A stretch of 64,000 nt of DNA from Hamiltosporidium tvaerminnensis. Lineage: Eukaryota > Microsporidia > Dubosqiidae. The position numbers and the translations under genes were made by a program. The stretch is taken from assembly GCA_022605425.2 (NCBI GenBank), contig CM061256.1, positions 310,001 to 374,000 of the forward strand. The letters run 5' to 3'. Positions within the stretch are counted from its first letter, which is position 1. Every line of letters starts with the position of its first letter. The notes beneath the pieces were generated by a model, which worked only from the letters and a program-made list of their open reading frames with translations, had not been told where the DNA came from and made no database searches. Shown in pieces: positions 43,401 through 55,400 of this stretch.

Positions 43401-43709
43401 ATGCTATTACCTTCTAAACCTTTCACAAAAAAATGGTCTTTACGTATTATATTGTCAAACAATGTAAAATTTGTTATTCCAATAGATTCAAGTAAAGATA
43501 TTAGACATCTTAAGAATTTTATTTATGGATATATTAAACAAATATTTGGTTATGAATATAAAATTTTAACCGTTTTAGATTCTGAGGGTTTCTTTTTATC
43601 ACAAAATTTTAAAATCAAAGATATTTTAAAAAATAGAGATACTATACATTGTTTTGACACAGAATTGTCTTTTGGAAAATTACAAATTAAAAGAAGAATT
43701 AAATGTTAA
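43401..43709 (+). CDS. N-terminal part of a broken gene, coilin-like ubiquitin-fold domain
   Basis: The first 102 codons of what is probably one gene continuing in another frame (43654-44778). Residues about 12-85 (SLRIILSNNVKFVIPID... KIKDILKNRDTIHCF) have the hydrophobic pattern of the N-terminal ubiquitin-like domain of coilin, where the end reads ...I..LRD.D...V. Coilin organises nuclear bodies for RNP assembly; this match is only by pattern and is tentative. The frame runs into a stop at 43709 after overlapping the next frame by 56 bases. A one-base change in the overlap, perhaps at the TTTT or AAAA runs near 43671-43681, would join the two parts. Confidence 0.6.
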   Translation: MLLPSKPFTKKWSLRIILSNNVKFVIPIDSSKDIRHLKNFIYGYIKQIFGYEYKILTVLDSEGFFLSQNFKIKDILKNRDTIHCFDTELSFGKLQIKRRIKC

Positions 43710-44778
43710 GAAGATTCAAATTGTGTGTAATGATAAATCTAATGTATTTGATTTGTCAAATAAAAGTTTAGAAAACATTGAATCTCACAATAAAGATATT
43801 TGTAGGAGAATTTCAAAAGATAAAAATAGAAATGAAGATATTGTTAAAACACCAAGTAAATGTATTGAAGGATGTATTGATGATATAAATTCAAAAGATA
43901 AAAGTAGAAATGAAGATATTGTTAAAACACCAAGTAAATGTATTGAAGGATGTATTGAGGATATAAATTCAAGTATTTTAGAAAGGAATAATACTAAGAA
44001 GGAAAAAAATGAAAATCTTTTACAAAATAAAGAAACAGAAATAGACACTGATATTCAAAAAACAATTAAATCCGCAGTTGATCTATCACAAATCAGTATT
44101 AAAAAAAAGAGAAAATCAAAAGATTTAAATAAAACCGATGAAAATAAAGAAATAAAAAATTATAAATCATTTGATAAAAATGAAGAAACGAATGTTGAAA
44201 TAATGTTTGATCAGAGAATAGATATTGAATCCGTAAGTAATTTATTTGATAAAAATGAAGAAACGAATGTTGAAATAATGTTTGATCAGAGAATAGATAT
44301 TGAATCCGTAAGTAATTTATTTGATAAAAATGAAGAAACGAATGTTGAAATAATGTTTGATCAGAGAAAAGATATTGAATCCGTAAGTAATTTATTTGAT
44401 AAAAATGGAGAAACGAATGTTGAAATAATGTTTGATCAGAGAAAAGATATTGAAGCGGTAGGTAATAAATTATTAAAAGAAAATAAAATTAATATTGATT
44501 TGGGTAATGAAAAAATATTGGTAGAACAGGAAGTTAGTAAAGAAATGGAAGAAGAAACTGATAATGGAAGCAATACAAACCAAAAAACACGTGTTGTAAG
44601 AAAAACAGCTTTAAAGAAAGAAATATCTAAAAATTCTAAATCTAAAAATTCTTTACCTAAAATTTCTAAATCTAAAAGTGTTAATTCTACACCTAAAAAA
44701 AATATAAAAACTGAAGTCAAAATGGTTTCTGCTAGAAAAAGTAAAAAGACTTGTGATTTTTCTTTGGATGAAATTTAA
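43654..44778 (+). CDS. C-terminal part of the broken gene: Lys/Glu-rich repeat protein
   Basis: The frame of 374 codons is most likely the continuation of 43401-43709, not a separate gene; its apparent ATG lies inside the first part. It is strongly charged and low in complexity. It contains two 26-residue repeats (KDKSRNEDIVKTPSKCIEGC type; DNA period 78 bp at 43813-43968) and four 25-residue repeats (FDKNEETNVEIMFDQRIDIE type; 75 bp at 44170-44469). The end is basic and Lys/Ser-rich (KNSKSKNSLPKISKSKS), likely nucleic-acid binding or a nuclear localisation region. An acidic/basic disordered body after a coilin-like head would fit a nuclear scaffold, but this is an inference. Confidence 0.62.
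   Translation: MTQNCLLENYKLKEELNVKKIQIVCNDKSNVFDLSNKSLENIESHNKDICRRISKDKNRNEDIVKTPSKCIEGCIDDINSKDKSRNEDIVKTPSKCIEGCIEDINSSILERNNTKKEKNENLLQNKETEIDTDIQKTIKSAVDLSQISIKKKRKSKDLNKTDENKEIKNYKSFDKNEETNVEIMFDQRIDIESVSNLFDKNEETNVEIMFDQRIDIESVSNLFDKNEETNVEIMFDQRKDIESVSNLFDKNGETNVEIMFDQRKDIEAVGNKLLKENKINIDLGNEKILVEQEVSKEMEEETDNGSNTNQKTRVVRKTALKKEISKNSKSKNSLPKISKSKSVNSTPKKNIKTEVKMVSARKSKKTCDFSLDEI
44170..44469 (+). repeat. Four in-frame 75-bp tandem repeats
   Basis: Units at 44170, 44245, 44320 and 44395, each starting TTTGATAAAAATGAAGAAAC. They are nearly identical, so a recent expansion that kept the frame. Confidence 0.93.
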
Positions 44779-46391
44779 AAAATTAAAAATTTTATGATTT
44801 TATTTTATGATTCTATTTTTATGATTTAAATTTTATAATTTTTATTTTTATGATTTTATTTTTATAATTTTTATTTTCTATATTTCCAAGTTTTATATTC
44901 TCTATTTCCAAGTTTTATTCTATATTCTCTATTTCCAAGTTTTTATATTTATATTTTATATTCGTTGAAAAAAAATGGTTGAATAAAGTAAGTAATTGTA
45001 AAAAAATATTGATAAAGTCTTTAATGTCTTTTTAAAACATTAATAGCCTTAATGAATTGATATATCTGATATAAAATTATTTTTTTTAAATGCTAATTAT
45101 TCTGAAAAATATGAAATATATTGTGAATACTATTGATTATATAGCAGTTTCTTATAAATTGGCACTGGAATTCAAAATATTATACTTTTGATGAAATATC
45201 ACAATTCTTAAACGTTTTTTTATAAATAAATATAAAATATTAAATAAGTTAGAAATTATTTTATTAAATATTTTGAAAATAATATCAAATTACAAAAACG
45301 TTTTTTTATAAATAAATATTAAATATTAAATAAGTTAGAAATTATTTTATTAAATATTTTGAAAATAATATAAAATTACAAAGTGATAATCTAATTAAAC
45401 TAGAATATAACATGTAAATAGCTTATTTAAGATGTTAGTCTGAAATATACATATATAATGATTTTTATTTATTTTATTCTTCTATTATTTAAATACAATC
45501 TATAAATAAAAATAATTTTAAACTTTTAATATTAAATTCTTAAATGATAAATATTTTTTTAAATAATTATAACTGATAATCTATGATTTGTACCTATAAT
45601 ACATTTTAGGCTTTATTTTAAAGGTTTACCATGGGTAAAATTTGAATTGAATTTTCAAAAAAGATGCCCAGGATATATTTCATATTAGAAAACAACCTAA
45701 GTGTTGTTAGAATAGCCAAAAGTATGAGTATTTTATTTAATATAAAATAATCGACTTATAAATACGAACTATCTCTACTTTTACTATCATTATATTTATA
45801 AATTTTAATTTAGTGAAATATACTTGCAAAACGTATATTTCAAAGTGGTGTAGTTTTCTTGTGGAATTTTAATACAATTCGTTATATGAAATATAAATCA
45901 AATAAATTAAAGATTGGAAAACAGAAAAACGAAAATACGATTGAAGATAAAATCAAAGGAGAATAGAAACAATAATTTATTGGGAATATAAATGATATTT
46001 TAAGGTGTCTTTAGATTGTATTTGTTTATGGTTTAAACGGTTAAAAATGTGATTTCAATGAAATCATTCGATACCAATATTTAAATTTCTGTTAAAAGTG
46101 TTAAAACTATTAAATTTTTAATTTAAAATTGAATATAGTAAGATCTTGATTGTTTAGAATTGAATTGGAAATTTATATATAGTTTAGAAATATAGATATG
46201 TTATTTAGTGTCTCAGAAAAAATATTAGCTGCTCGATACACCAATATTTTTTGAAAATGTTTTTATATTTAATATTATTTCTTTATTTGCAGAATATTAG
46301 GAATTTTTTTTTTAATTTATCAAATATAATTTATTTAATAAAAATATTTCTATATTGGAAAAATTAAATTAATTCCTTAATAGATATATCG
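44779..46391. other. Intergenic DNA with an 86-bp tandem duplication
   Basis: An 86-bp block starting AACGTTTTTTTATAAATAAA is repeated head to tail at 45211 and 45297, ending about 45382, with only a few differences. Just after the preceding gene (44800-44960) there are short ATGATTTTATTTTTA and TTTCCAAGTTTTATA repeats. No gene seen. Confidence 0.6.
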
Positions 46392-48742
46392 ATGAATAGA
46401 TATACGATTTTTCGAAAGAATTTAATTTTTTATTCTATGTTTTTGTATAATATAATTTATTTTTTGAATGTATTTTGGAGATTTGATCTTGTTACTTCTT
46501 GTAAATTTACTTATATCTTCAAAAGAAATTTAAATGAAGAAATTCTATTTTTTCGCGAAAATATAGAAGAATCGGTGTTATATGAGGAAATGATTGATTT
46601 TTTTAGTGTAACTTACATTTTTAGTATCGAATCTCAATTTGATAATAATATGGATACTGTTTTTATCTATAAGAAAGATAACTTCATTCAATTTAGGGAT
46701 TTGAATGTTTTTTTAGCATCAAGTTCATTGGAAAATAAATGTAAAAGCGTAAAAATTCAATGTGGTTATGAATTATCTTATTATTTGATGATATCTAAAG
46801 ATATAACAGAAATCCCAGATGAAATTAGCAATTTTCAATTTAGATGTATGCTAAGGACTTTGATATGTTTAAAAGCAGTAGAAAATAAAAATATTATCAA
46901 ACTTATCCGAGCTCTACTTTGCAAATATTTTCTTTATCAAAATATAAATAAAATAAAAAATGAATTTTTGGATTTTAAAGAAATATTTAGTTCGGGTTTT
47001 TCTAAAAAGATTAATTTTTTTATAAAGGAAAGTCTTATTTCAGCTTTTCTAGATATTTTTATGGTCAATTATGAATTTTATGATGGCAATCTTATTATCT
47101 TTGAGAATTCTAAGAAGGTTTATGATGTTTCACTTTTTGATGAAAACATTCCATATAAGAATTTATTGATAAATAACCATACCGCGTTTTGTATCCTGGA
47201 ACATATATTGGAAGATTCTTATATTTTAAATAATTTTAAAGTTTTATTGTATGAAATGAATATTAAATCATTGATATTAGACAATTATAGAGCCTTAATC
47301 AAACCGGGTATTGATCCTAAATTTGTAATTCTGTGTACTAGTATCTTCAAAGCGATAAAAATTTCATATTTCAGAAGCTTTTCTTCTTCATTTTTACACA
47401 ATTTGGCTTGTATTTCAAAAAAAGATATCGATTTTCTTAGTTTACAAAATATCGTTGTTTCTAGAGATACTTTGGATTTATTCTTGAAAAAAAGAAATCT
47501 TAAAGGATTGGTGTTGGATAATATTGCGGTAGATGATAATAATTCTTATTTTGATGATTATTTGTGTCTAAATGATACCTTGGAATATATATTTTTTACT
47601 AATGTTGGAATAAATTATATGTGGTGGTGTGGCTTCTTTCGGAGAACGAATCCTCGTAAAATCATACTTATTTTTTATGTTTACAGAAGTCCAAAATTAT
47701 TTTATTGAAGCATTCAGTGAACTAAATACTTATAAAAATGTTTTGTATTTAGAAATACTCTTTCGCGGTTTCAATATATCAAAAGAATTTTGTAATTCAT
47801 TATCTCATTGGCAAAGTATTCGAACGCTTAAACTAGAGAGGTTTTGAAACAAATGAAGATACCGAGATTTTTTTGCTAAAAACAATCGAAGGTATGAAAG
47901 AATTAAAATATCTTGCTATTCAAAGCAATGTGATTGGCCGAAAACTATACTGTTTTTTGTTGAGAAAATGTAACATTAAAGTTTTTGAATTGGAAACTTG
48001 CTATCTAAACAAAGAATATATTTTGTTTATAGATTTCTTTGGTAATTATAATTCTTTGACTAAATTCGCTTTGAAACGTATAAAAATAGATCTGTCGGGT
48101 TTGAAAGAAATATTCAAAATAGAAAATTTACTAAGTCTAGCTCTAGAGACATGTATTGTCGAGCCTCTTAGAAGTTATGAACCTATCGATTTCATGTCTG
48201 AAAGTCTAAAGTCGTTGGATTTATACGGTATGCATTTAAATACCAGATGGGCATATGACATTCTTATTAGATTAGATAATATTGAATCTTTAAATATATC
48301 TTATTGCCATGTTTTACCTGATTACCTGGAAAATTTAAGTGAGAAATGCAATTTGATTCTTAAAAAATTTTATTACAATCATAATTCGTTGTATCAGATG
48401 GACTTGAACAGAATAAAAAGATTTAATACTCTGGAAGAATTAAATTTTTATGGATGCAGTTTTGTTAAAACAAATTTTCATAAGTTAGGCCAGGACTGTA
48501 AATTTTTTAATTCCTTAAAAAAAATGAATTTATATCTTGTTCGGCTAACTTTAGAAGATCTTCACTATTTTAGATATTTTAAAAACTTAAAAAACCTCAA
48601 ATTAACACTTTTTGGAAGCGGAACTATCATTTTAAAATATTCACTAATTTACCAAACAATGTCTCGATATTTAATTAACAATGACCTTTTCGAAAAAGAT
48701 CGAGAAACATTTTTTCAATATCTTTACGAGCTTTTTATATAA
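46392..48742 (+). pseudogene. Leucine-rich-repeat protein gene broken by two frameshifts
   Basis: Three consecutive frames (46392-47708, 47629-47847, about 47843-48742) together encode about 780 residues. The start has a hydrophobic segment (residues about 10-30) like a signal peptide or anchor. The second half shows repeated leucine-rich units, for example LKYLAIQSNVIG, LLSLALETC, LKSLDLYGMHLN, IESLNISYCHVLP, LEELNFYGCSF and LKNLKLTLFG. LRR proteins form large families in several microsporidia, and exported ones are suspected host-interaction proteins. The second break is in GAGAGGTTTTGAAAC near 47840, and the first lies in the overlap at 47629-47708. Both sides of each break keep LRR-like sequence, so it is one gene: either a young pseudogene or a gene with sequence errors. 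Confidence 0.72.
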
Positions 48743-51700
48743 GCGACGAATAAATATTCTTTATCTTACTGATCTGTCTGTTATATTTTTCTATTTTGGC
48801 TTTTCTCAGGCTGTTTAAATATATATTAGTAACATCATAACTATCGTTGGATATTTAATCTATGTTTTATCTTATTTAAAATTATTCTCATGAATGATAT
48901 TAAAAGTAAATAACTTATAATGTTAGTAATTTGATTAAAAGAATTTTTCGATGGTTTCAGATCGGGATAATAATTGATCTAAATTTTTATTGAACTATGA
49001 ATTATGGTTTAAACTTATATTAATTACGAACAAAATTCGCCAAATTTTTTTTAATTCATAATTCAAACATAACTATCAAATTAATTTATTGACACATAAG
49101 AAATTTTCAAAAAATGAATATTAATTCAGCACACTTTGGTTTCAATTTGATCTGTGAAAAACACATCAAATCGATTAAAATTAACAAAAAAATTAAATAA
49201 TTTATTAACTTGATCTAGAAGTTGAATAATAGCAACATAAAAAATATGTCTAATCGTAATAATCAATTGATTTCTTATCATAAATAATTTCTTGTATTTA
49301 AAAAATAATCTGAATAGTATATATTTTTTAATATAACGTTTTTCTTATTCTAGTAACTTAATACTCTTTTATAAAATTATGTATTAGCTACAAAAAAATT
49401 TGAATAGATCCAAGTAATTGAAAAATATTAACAAAAGTGATAAAAATCACCAAGAACCTATTAAAAACAGAAAATATTGTTTAAAAATTTTCTAAATAGA
49501 GATATTTCATAAATAATTTAATTAAATTGCAATATTCTTTCTCCAATTAAGTTTACTGCCTGGATCTCTTGGGAGAAAACATAACGAGAATTTTATTAAA
49601 ACCCTTTCAAATAAGAACGTAATAACCCAAAAAAGGTTGATAAATTTATTATATTGTGCAATTAAATATAATCAAAATTAAGAAATACATATAAGAAGAT
49701 GAACTAGGAAAATGCAAATTTTGAAATGCCTAAGTTTTCTTGTTTATATTTCGTAATTGAAACGTATATTTGAAAGTTTCAGTCCATATACCTATAAATC
49801 TATCCTTAAATATAGAAAAATAGTTTAGAGCAAACTATTTTTATAAAAATTTATTTGTATTAAATTTCACAATTTTATAAACTATTTTTTCTTTTAATAT
49901 CAGTCTACTTTTCTCCTTCGAAGTTATATTTTATATTTTTCCGTTTCATGGCAATATGATATATTTAATTCTCATTATTCCTCCAAATTTCACAATACCC
50001 CATTCTATCCTAGTATTTATACCCGTCTTTGTCAATATTTGCTTTTGTAAAAAATTTTATTAAATATTTGTCTATGTAAATACATTTCTCTTAAACTGAT
50101 TCTTAGATTTTTGGTTTATTCCTAAAATTTTCTATTTAATTCTTTTATCAATATAGATAACGCGAAAGAGCATTTATACTTTCTTAGAAAGAGGTAAAAA
50201 GCGTTGAAAAATACATAAATTAGTTTGTAGGTAGGAGTTTGATTTAAGCATTTGCTAAACCATAAAAATATGTATAAATTTGATCAAAATCTTAAAAAAA
50301 GTAACAAATAAAACACTACGAGAGAGAACTTTCGATAGAATGTTTAAAACTCAGCAGCGGTTAAAATAGCGCAATATAGCAATAAACATATCAAATTTAT
50401 AACTATTACTAGATTCTTTGTGTAATTAAATGCACAACTTATCTCTAGAAAAGTAGAATAGCATTAAACTATCCAAGATCTATAGAAAAATGTTTAAAGC
50501 TTGGGTTTGTGAATCGGTTATCTGGTGGAAATATATTTTGATTTTTTAAGTAACTGGAAATATACTCTTCAGGCGTTAGTAACTGAATTTGGTATTCAAA
50601 CTAGAGACCAAAGAAACCCAAATTTAAGCAAAAGTTCAAGCTTAACATTAAATTCCTATGATAAAAATGTCTGGGGAAGAACTGGATGATGCAAAACAAA
50701 ATAAGATTGAGAATTATAATGAGTTTTCTAAAATTATAATATAATAGTACATTATAAAAAAAAGTAAATATATTTATCTCTAGATAATCCTGTTTTGAAC
50801 AATCGACTATTCTAAAGATATTCATAAAAAACGAAGGAGGAATAGCAGTGTATTCTATTGTTTAGGTTTTGCTGCAGTGATTACACAAAGCAAGATTTGA
50901 ATATAAAACGGAGCTTAAAGATTGTCTCAGATTTTTTATACAAATAAATCGAACCAGTAACATCAATAACTATCATATTGTTATATTGTTGCGAAAGATA
51001 GAAAAATTTCTGCAGAGTTTTAAATGTATTCTGAATGTTATCAAGAATGTTTCATAGTACTCGAAATCAATATCCGGACGTTCATTTGTATTTTGGAGAT
51101 AAAACCTAGATGTAAAAATCTAATAAGAAGGCGAAAACAAAAAGAGGAGATGCTGACAAATTTTACTGCAATTTTTTTTTCATCGCAGCAGCTAGCTTGA
51201 TCAATTATACGAATGAAGTATAAAATAGTAAAATTTATGCCGATGGTCGTTTGAATTACGCTATATCGCTCGTTTAAACATATTTTTTATAATAAATGTT
51301 TAACCCGCAATACATTAGAATTTATTTAAATAATTTCGCTCAATTTATACATACAGGCATCTGATTATATCATTACATAAGAGTTCTTGTATTTAACATC
51401 AATTAAATCTAGAAGGATCACGTTCATTTAAATCATTCAAGTTTAAGAAAAACGAAGTTATAAATCGGGCTTCTATGACATTTTAAACCGAAGGACTGAG
51501 TATGGAGAATCCCGAGCGTTTCAGGGAACGAAAAAGGTTATTAAGACCGCGAAATTTATATATAAGTATATTTTAGAAAATTTAAATGCTTCTTATATGA
51601 TAATTCTGGAGAACATTAACTTGTTGTCTAATATTTTCGATGTTCGAATCGATTAAATTTACTTATCATGTTTTTTTATTTAGCTTTAATATTCTGAAGT

Positions 51701-52401
51701 TTTACGATTGAAAAGTCTCATTTTTAATCTTAATAATTCCGAGAATACCATCAGAAGTTCAACTTGAGTCAAAAAGATGGTTTTCTCCGCTATGATTTTT
51801 TTAAATTCAAGATTAGGTTTAATTGATAAAGATTTATTCTTAATTAAAAGAATTAGATAACTAAAAATCTACTACTTTGATTTTCTGTGAGACATATATT
51901 CTTGCATGATCTAAAATTTCTTTTTTAATAAATTTTCAGAAATAATATAAATATTTTTGAACAGTTGTCTATGTTTACAATCGCAATATATGTTTTATTC
52001 TTTGATATTCTATTAAAATACTAAAAATGAATCTGATAGTTCTAATAGTTGGCAATGTGGTCTCTATGAAAACACTTTCTCTTCCAAATATATCATTAAT
52101 AGCTAGAATGGTTGATCTTGAAACAAAAAGATAAATAGTTAAATATTATACGCTAATATCATTAAAAATTTCTTGTTCTTTTCAGATCTATACTTTATAT
52201 ATTACAGCTTATAACCATATATCAATAATTTAAAACTTATTATTTAAAAATGAAGAAAAAATCATTGAAAATTTTTTGCAACTCTTGGAACACTTCAAAT
52301 CTCAATATCTTTAAAAAGGGATATTACATTTAGTTTTTTAACCGGTTAGAACATATCGAACTTCTAAAAACGAATTTATATATTAAAAGATAATTAGAGT
52401 G
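48743..52401. other. Long AT-rich intergenic region, no gene seen
   Basis: No recognisable coding frame or repeat. Slightly less AT-rich patches (about 50300-50600 and 51040-51550) contain frames broken by stops and could be decayed elements, but no family was identified. Confidence 0.5.
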
Positions 52402-52409
52402 TATAAATA
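52402..52409 (+). promoter_or_regulatory. TATA-like box of the HECT gene
   Basis: TATAAATA 36 bases before the ATG at 52446; same octamer as in front of the STE12-like gene. Confidence 0.4.
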
Positions 52410-52445
52410 CAGAAAAAAAATTCCAACATACAAGGTTTACAAAAT

Positions 52446-55400
52446 ATGCACAATTTTCAAACGAATAATCAGCAATTGAAAGATTTCATTTCGAATATAT
52501 TATCAAAAAATCTGTCGAAGGAATCTATATTGAATCAATTAAAAAGTGAGATGTTCCTAAATATAAGCAAAGTAAGCTTATGTAGATGGTCTAAACTGTT
52601 AATTTGGTTTGAAGATGAGCTCAAAAAATACTCATTTGAATTTTTTAGGAATAAGATACAACACAAGGCTTTCGATAGTCCTGTAAAGAAAAACATTCTC
52701 TATATTTTTAAAATTTTAGTTGTTCTGTTAAAGTATACATTTAGTCCCGAATCGTATACATTTGATTCTTGTATTGGTAATTTTGTTACTCAGATGATTT
52801 AAATGTATCATACGGGTCACTTTTGTTTTATAACGAATATTTGAATATTCCGGAATGTTTTGAAAAAAATCTAACTTGCAAAATTTTTGACAAGATAGAT
52901 TTCTCGGTGTATCTCGACAGAAAGTATAATATAGAGCCCAGGGAAAATAACAAGGATTTTTTTTCGAAATTAACTATAATGATGATACAAATATTGGAAT
53001 ACTTGATGAAGTTAAAACCATTTTAGACGGATTTTCAAAAAAACAAAGCAAACCTAATATTTTCAAAATTCTAGAAGATACTTCAAACTTATCTTTACAA
53101 ATTTCTAAAATAATAAAGTACGAATTTTACAAAGAATATTATTTTCAAAGATTGCTTTCAAACGATATTCTTGTGTTTAATATACTTATGAAAATTTCAC
53201 CTATAAAAAATATAAACGTAATAAAAGCCGGGCTTTTATTTTTCACATATGATGATTCAAATGAGGTTTTTATAGAAACTCTTTGTCAAATATTCAGTAA
53301 GTTTCCCTTTTTAAGCCATAAATTTACATTTTTCCTAGAGGATTTGAAGGATTGTCACTTTTTGAGAGATTTGACGCTCGATCACTCCATTATATCCAAT
53401 ACTGGCTTAGTTCAAAAGCAGAAATTTGTTTACGGTATTTTGAATTTATTTAAATCGTTCTTGTATTCAGATACGGCTGAAGTTATGCATAAAAAAATAC
53501 ATGATAAAAGGAATAGTAAAACATTCAATATTAACGAAATCTATCAGGTGTTGTTTCTTATCCACCATAAATCAGAAAATCTAACTTCTTTTATAATTAC
53601 GCTAGAAAACTGTCATTTAAAATGTTTTGTAGAATCAATAATAGAGTTATTAGAAGTACATCTCAAACGCAAAAAAACTTGTTTTATATTTTACCAGAGT
53701 TTAGAAATTTTAGATATATTTGATATTACCTTGTTTAACAATTTTAGACTTCTTACGAGTATAATTGGTATATATTTTGATTCAAACAAACTTGATTCTG
53801 CCTTGAAAGTGGTTGATTCTCTAATCGTGGTTTTTATTTTTATAGTTGAAAATGAAACATCATTTGAACAAAATTTAATTGATCTGTTAATATCTACTTT
53901 ACTTGATGTTTTTATAAAATATTTCGCAAAAATAACTGAAGCACAATATAAAATAATAAATAATAAGATAACAACTCTATATTTTATAAAAGAAATTTCA
54001 GTTTCGATTTTCCGCTTAAAAAACATCGAAAAATATTTTAAGGCGCTGTCACTGATCCAAAACGAAACGTTTTTTCCGGGATATTTGATCGTCTTACCAA
54101 CTTTTTCTTATTAAATACCGAAAATTCTTTGCTTATCAATACTAAGCAAATAGAAAAAGATTTTTTTACTAAATCGATAAAAAATTTCTCGGTGGAGACG
54201 AGACATTTCAAGTCTTGATGTATAGAGTATGCCATTCCATATATTTGTTTGGAAAATCATTGTTAATCAATTGATATGGAAATATTTGAGTCACATAGGA
54301 GGCATTTCTACAAAAATAATGTTGTAAAAAAAATCCATGAATTTCTTGAATCTAAAGATACAATTGCAATTGATTATTTTTTTTTATCAAGAATTCCATA
54401 TTAAACAACTCTTGATTTTTTTAAACAATATTCTTTCTAAAACAAATGTTCATTTATATATTGATAATCACCCGCTTATAGAAAATCTAATTAAATTTCC
54501 TGAAAAGTTGTATTTTTCCGAAAATAAGCTGTTAATATGGGATTTGGCCAAACACATAATATGTAAAGTATCATACAACTCTGATAATGCATTATTTCTT
54601 AAAAGACTGCTATTATTTGTCACGGATGCACTTAATCAGCATTCTTTGAACAAAACGTCATATTCTGAGTCAAATTATATAAAACTGTACGAAAAATTAT
54701 GCCTCGTTGTTAATTTTCTTTCATATATAAATGAAAACATAGATATTTTTTATAAAATAAGTTGTATGGTTATCAAAAACGAATTTTATTTAACAACAAT
54801 AAGAATATTCGAAAAAATATATTTAGATGTAACGAATTCGATCAAGCTGCCATTTTTGATCGAATTTTTAACCTTGAAAGCAAAAATATATTTAAACAAA
54901 ATTTTCATAAAGTTTTTTATTCCAATTCTGATATATTGACTGGATTTTATGAAATTCGTTATATATCTTTAATGGGTTGTATTTTGAGATTTAACCTCAC
55001 CAATACTCTCAACGAATTTAAACTGTACGAAGTTAATTGTTTGTTTATTATATCTTTTGGACAAAATGTATCAGCAATCTACTGATGATAGAAACTTGCT
55101 TTATATCTTTTCAATTTATCTAAAAAATACTTTTTCATATTTGCAAGTAAATACATTTGTGATAAACTTCAACCTTTTGAAAGATTATGTAACAAAGAAT
55201 TGCTAAATTGTACACAAAACAATCTACAGATAAAATATGTATTTGATAAAATTTTCCTAATTTTAGAATATTTTATGATTTCAATAGATTCATTAGGAGA
55301 CTTTTCGGACGGCTATAAATTATTAGAATTTATATTGAATTTTTTGGAAAAAAATCTACATACGTGGGCATATGAGAGTCTTATAAACTTTTTTAAGAAT

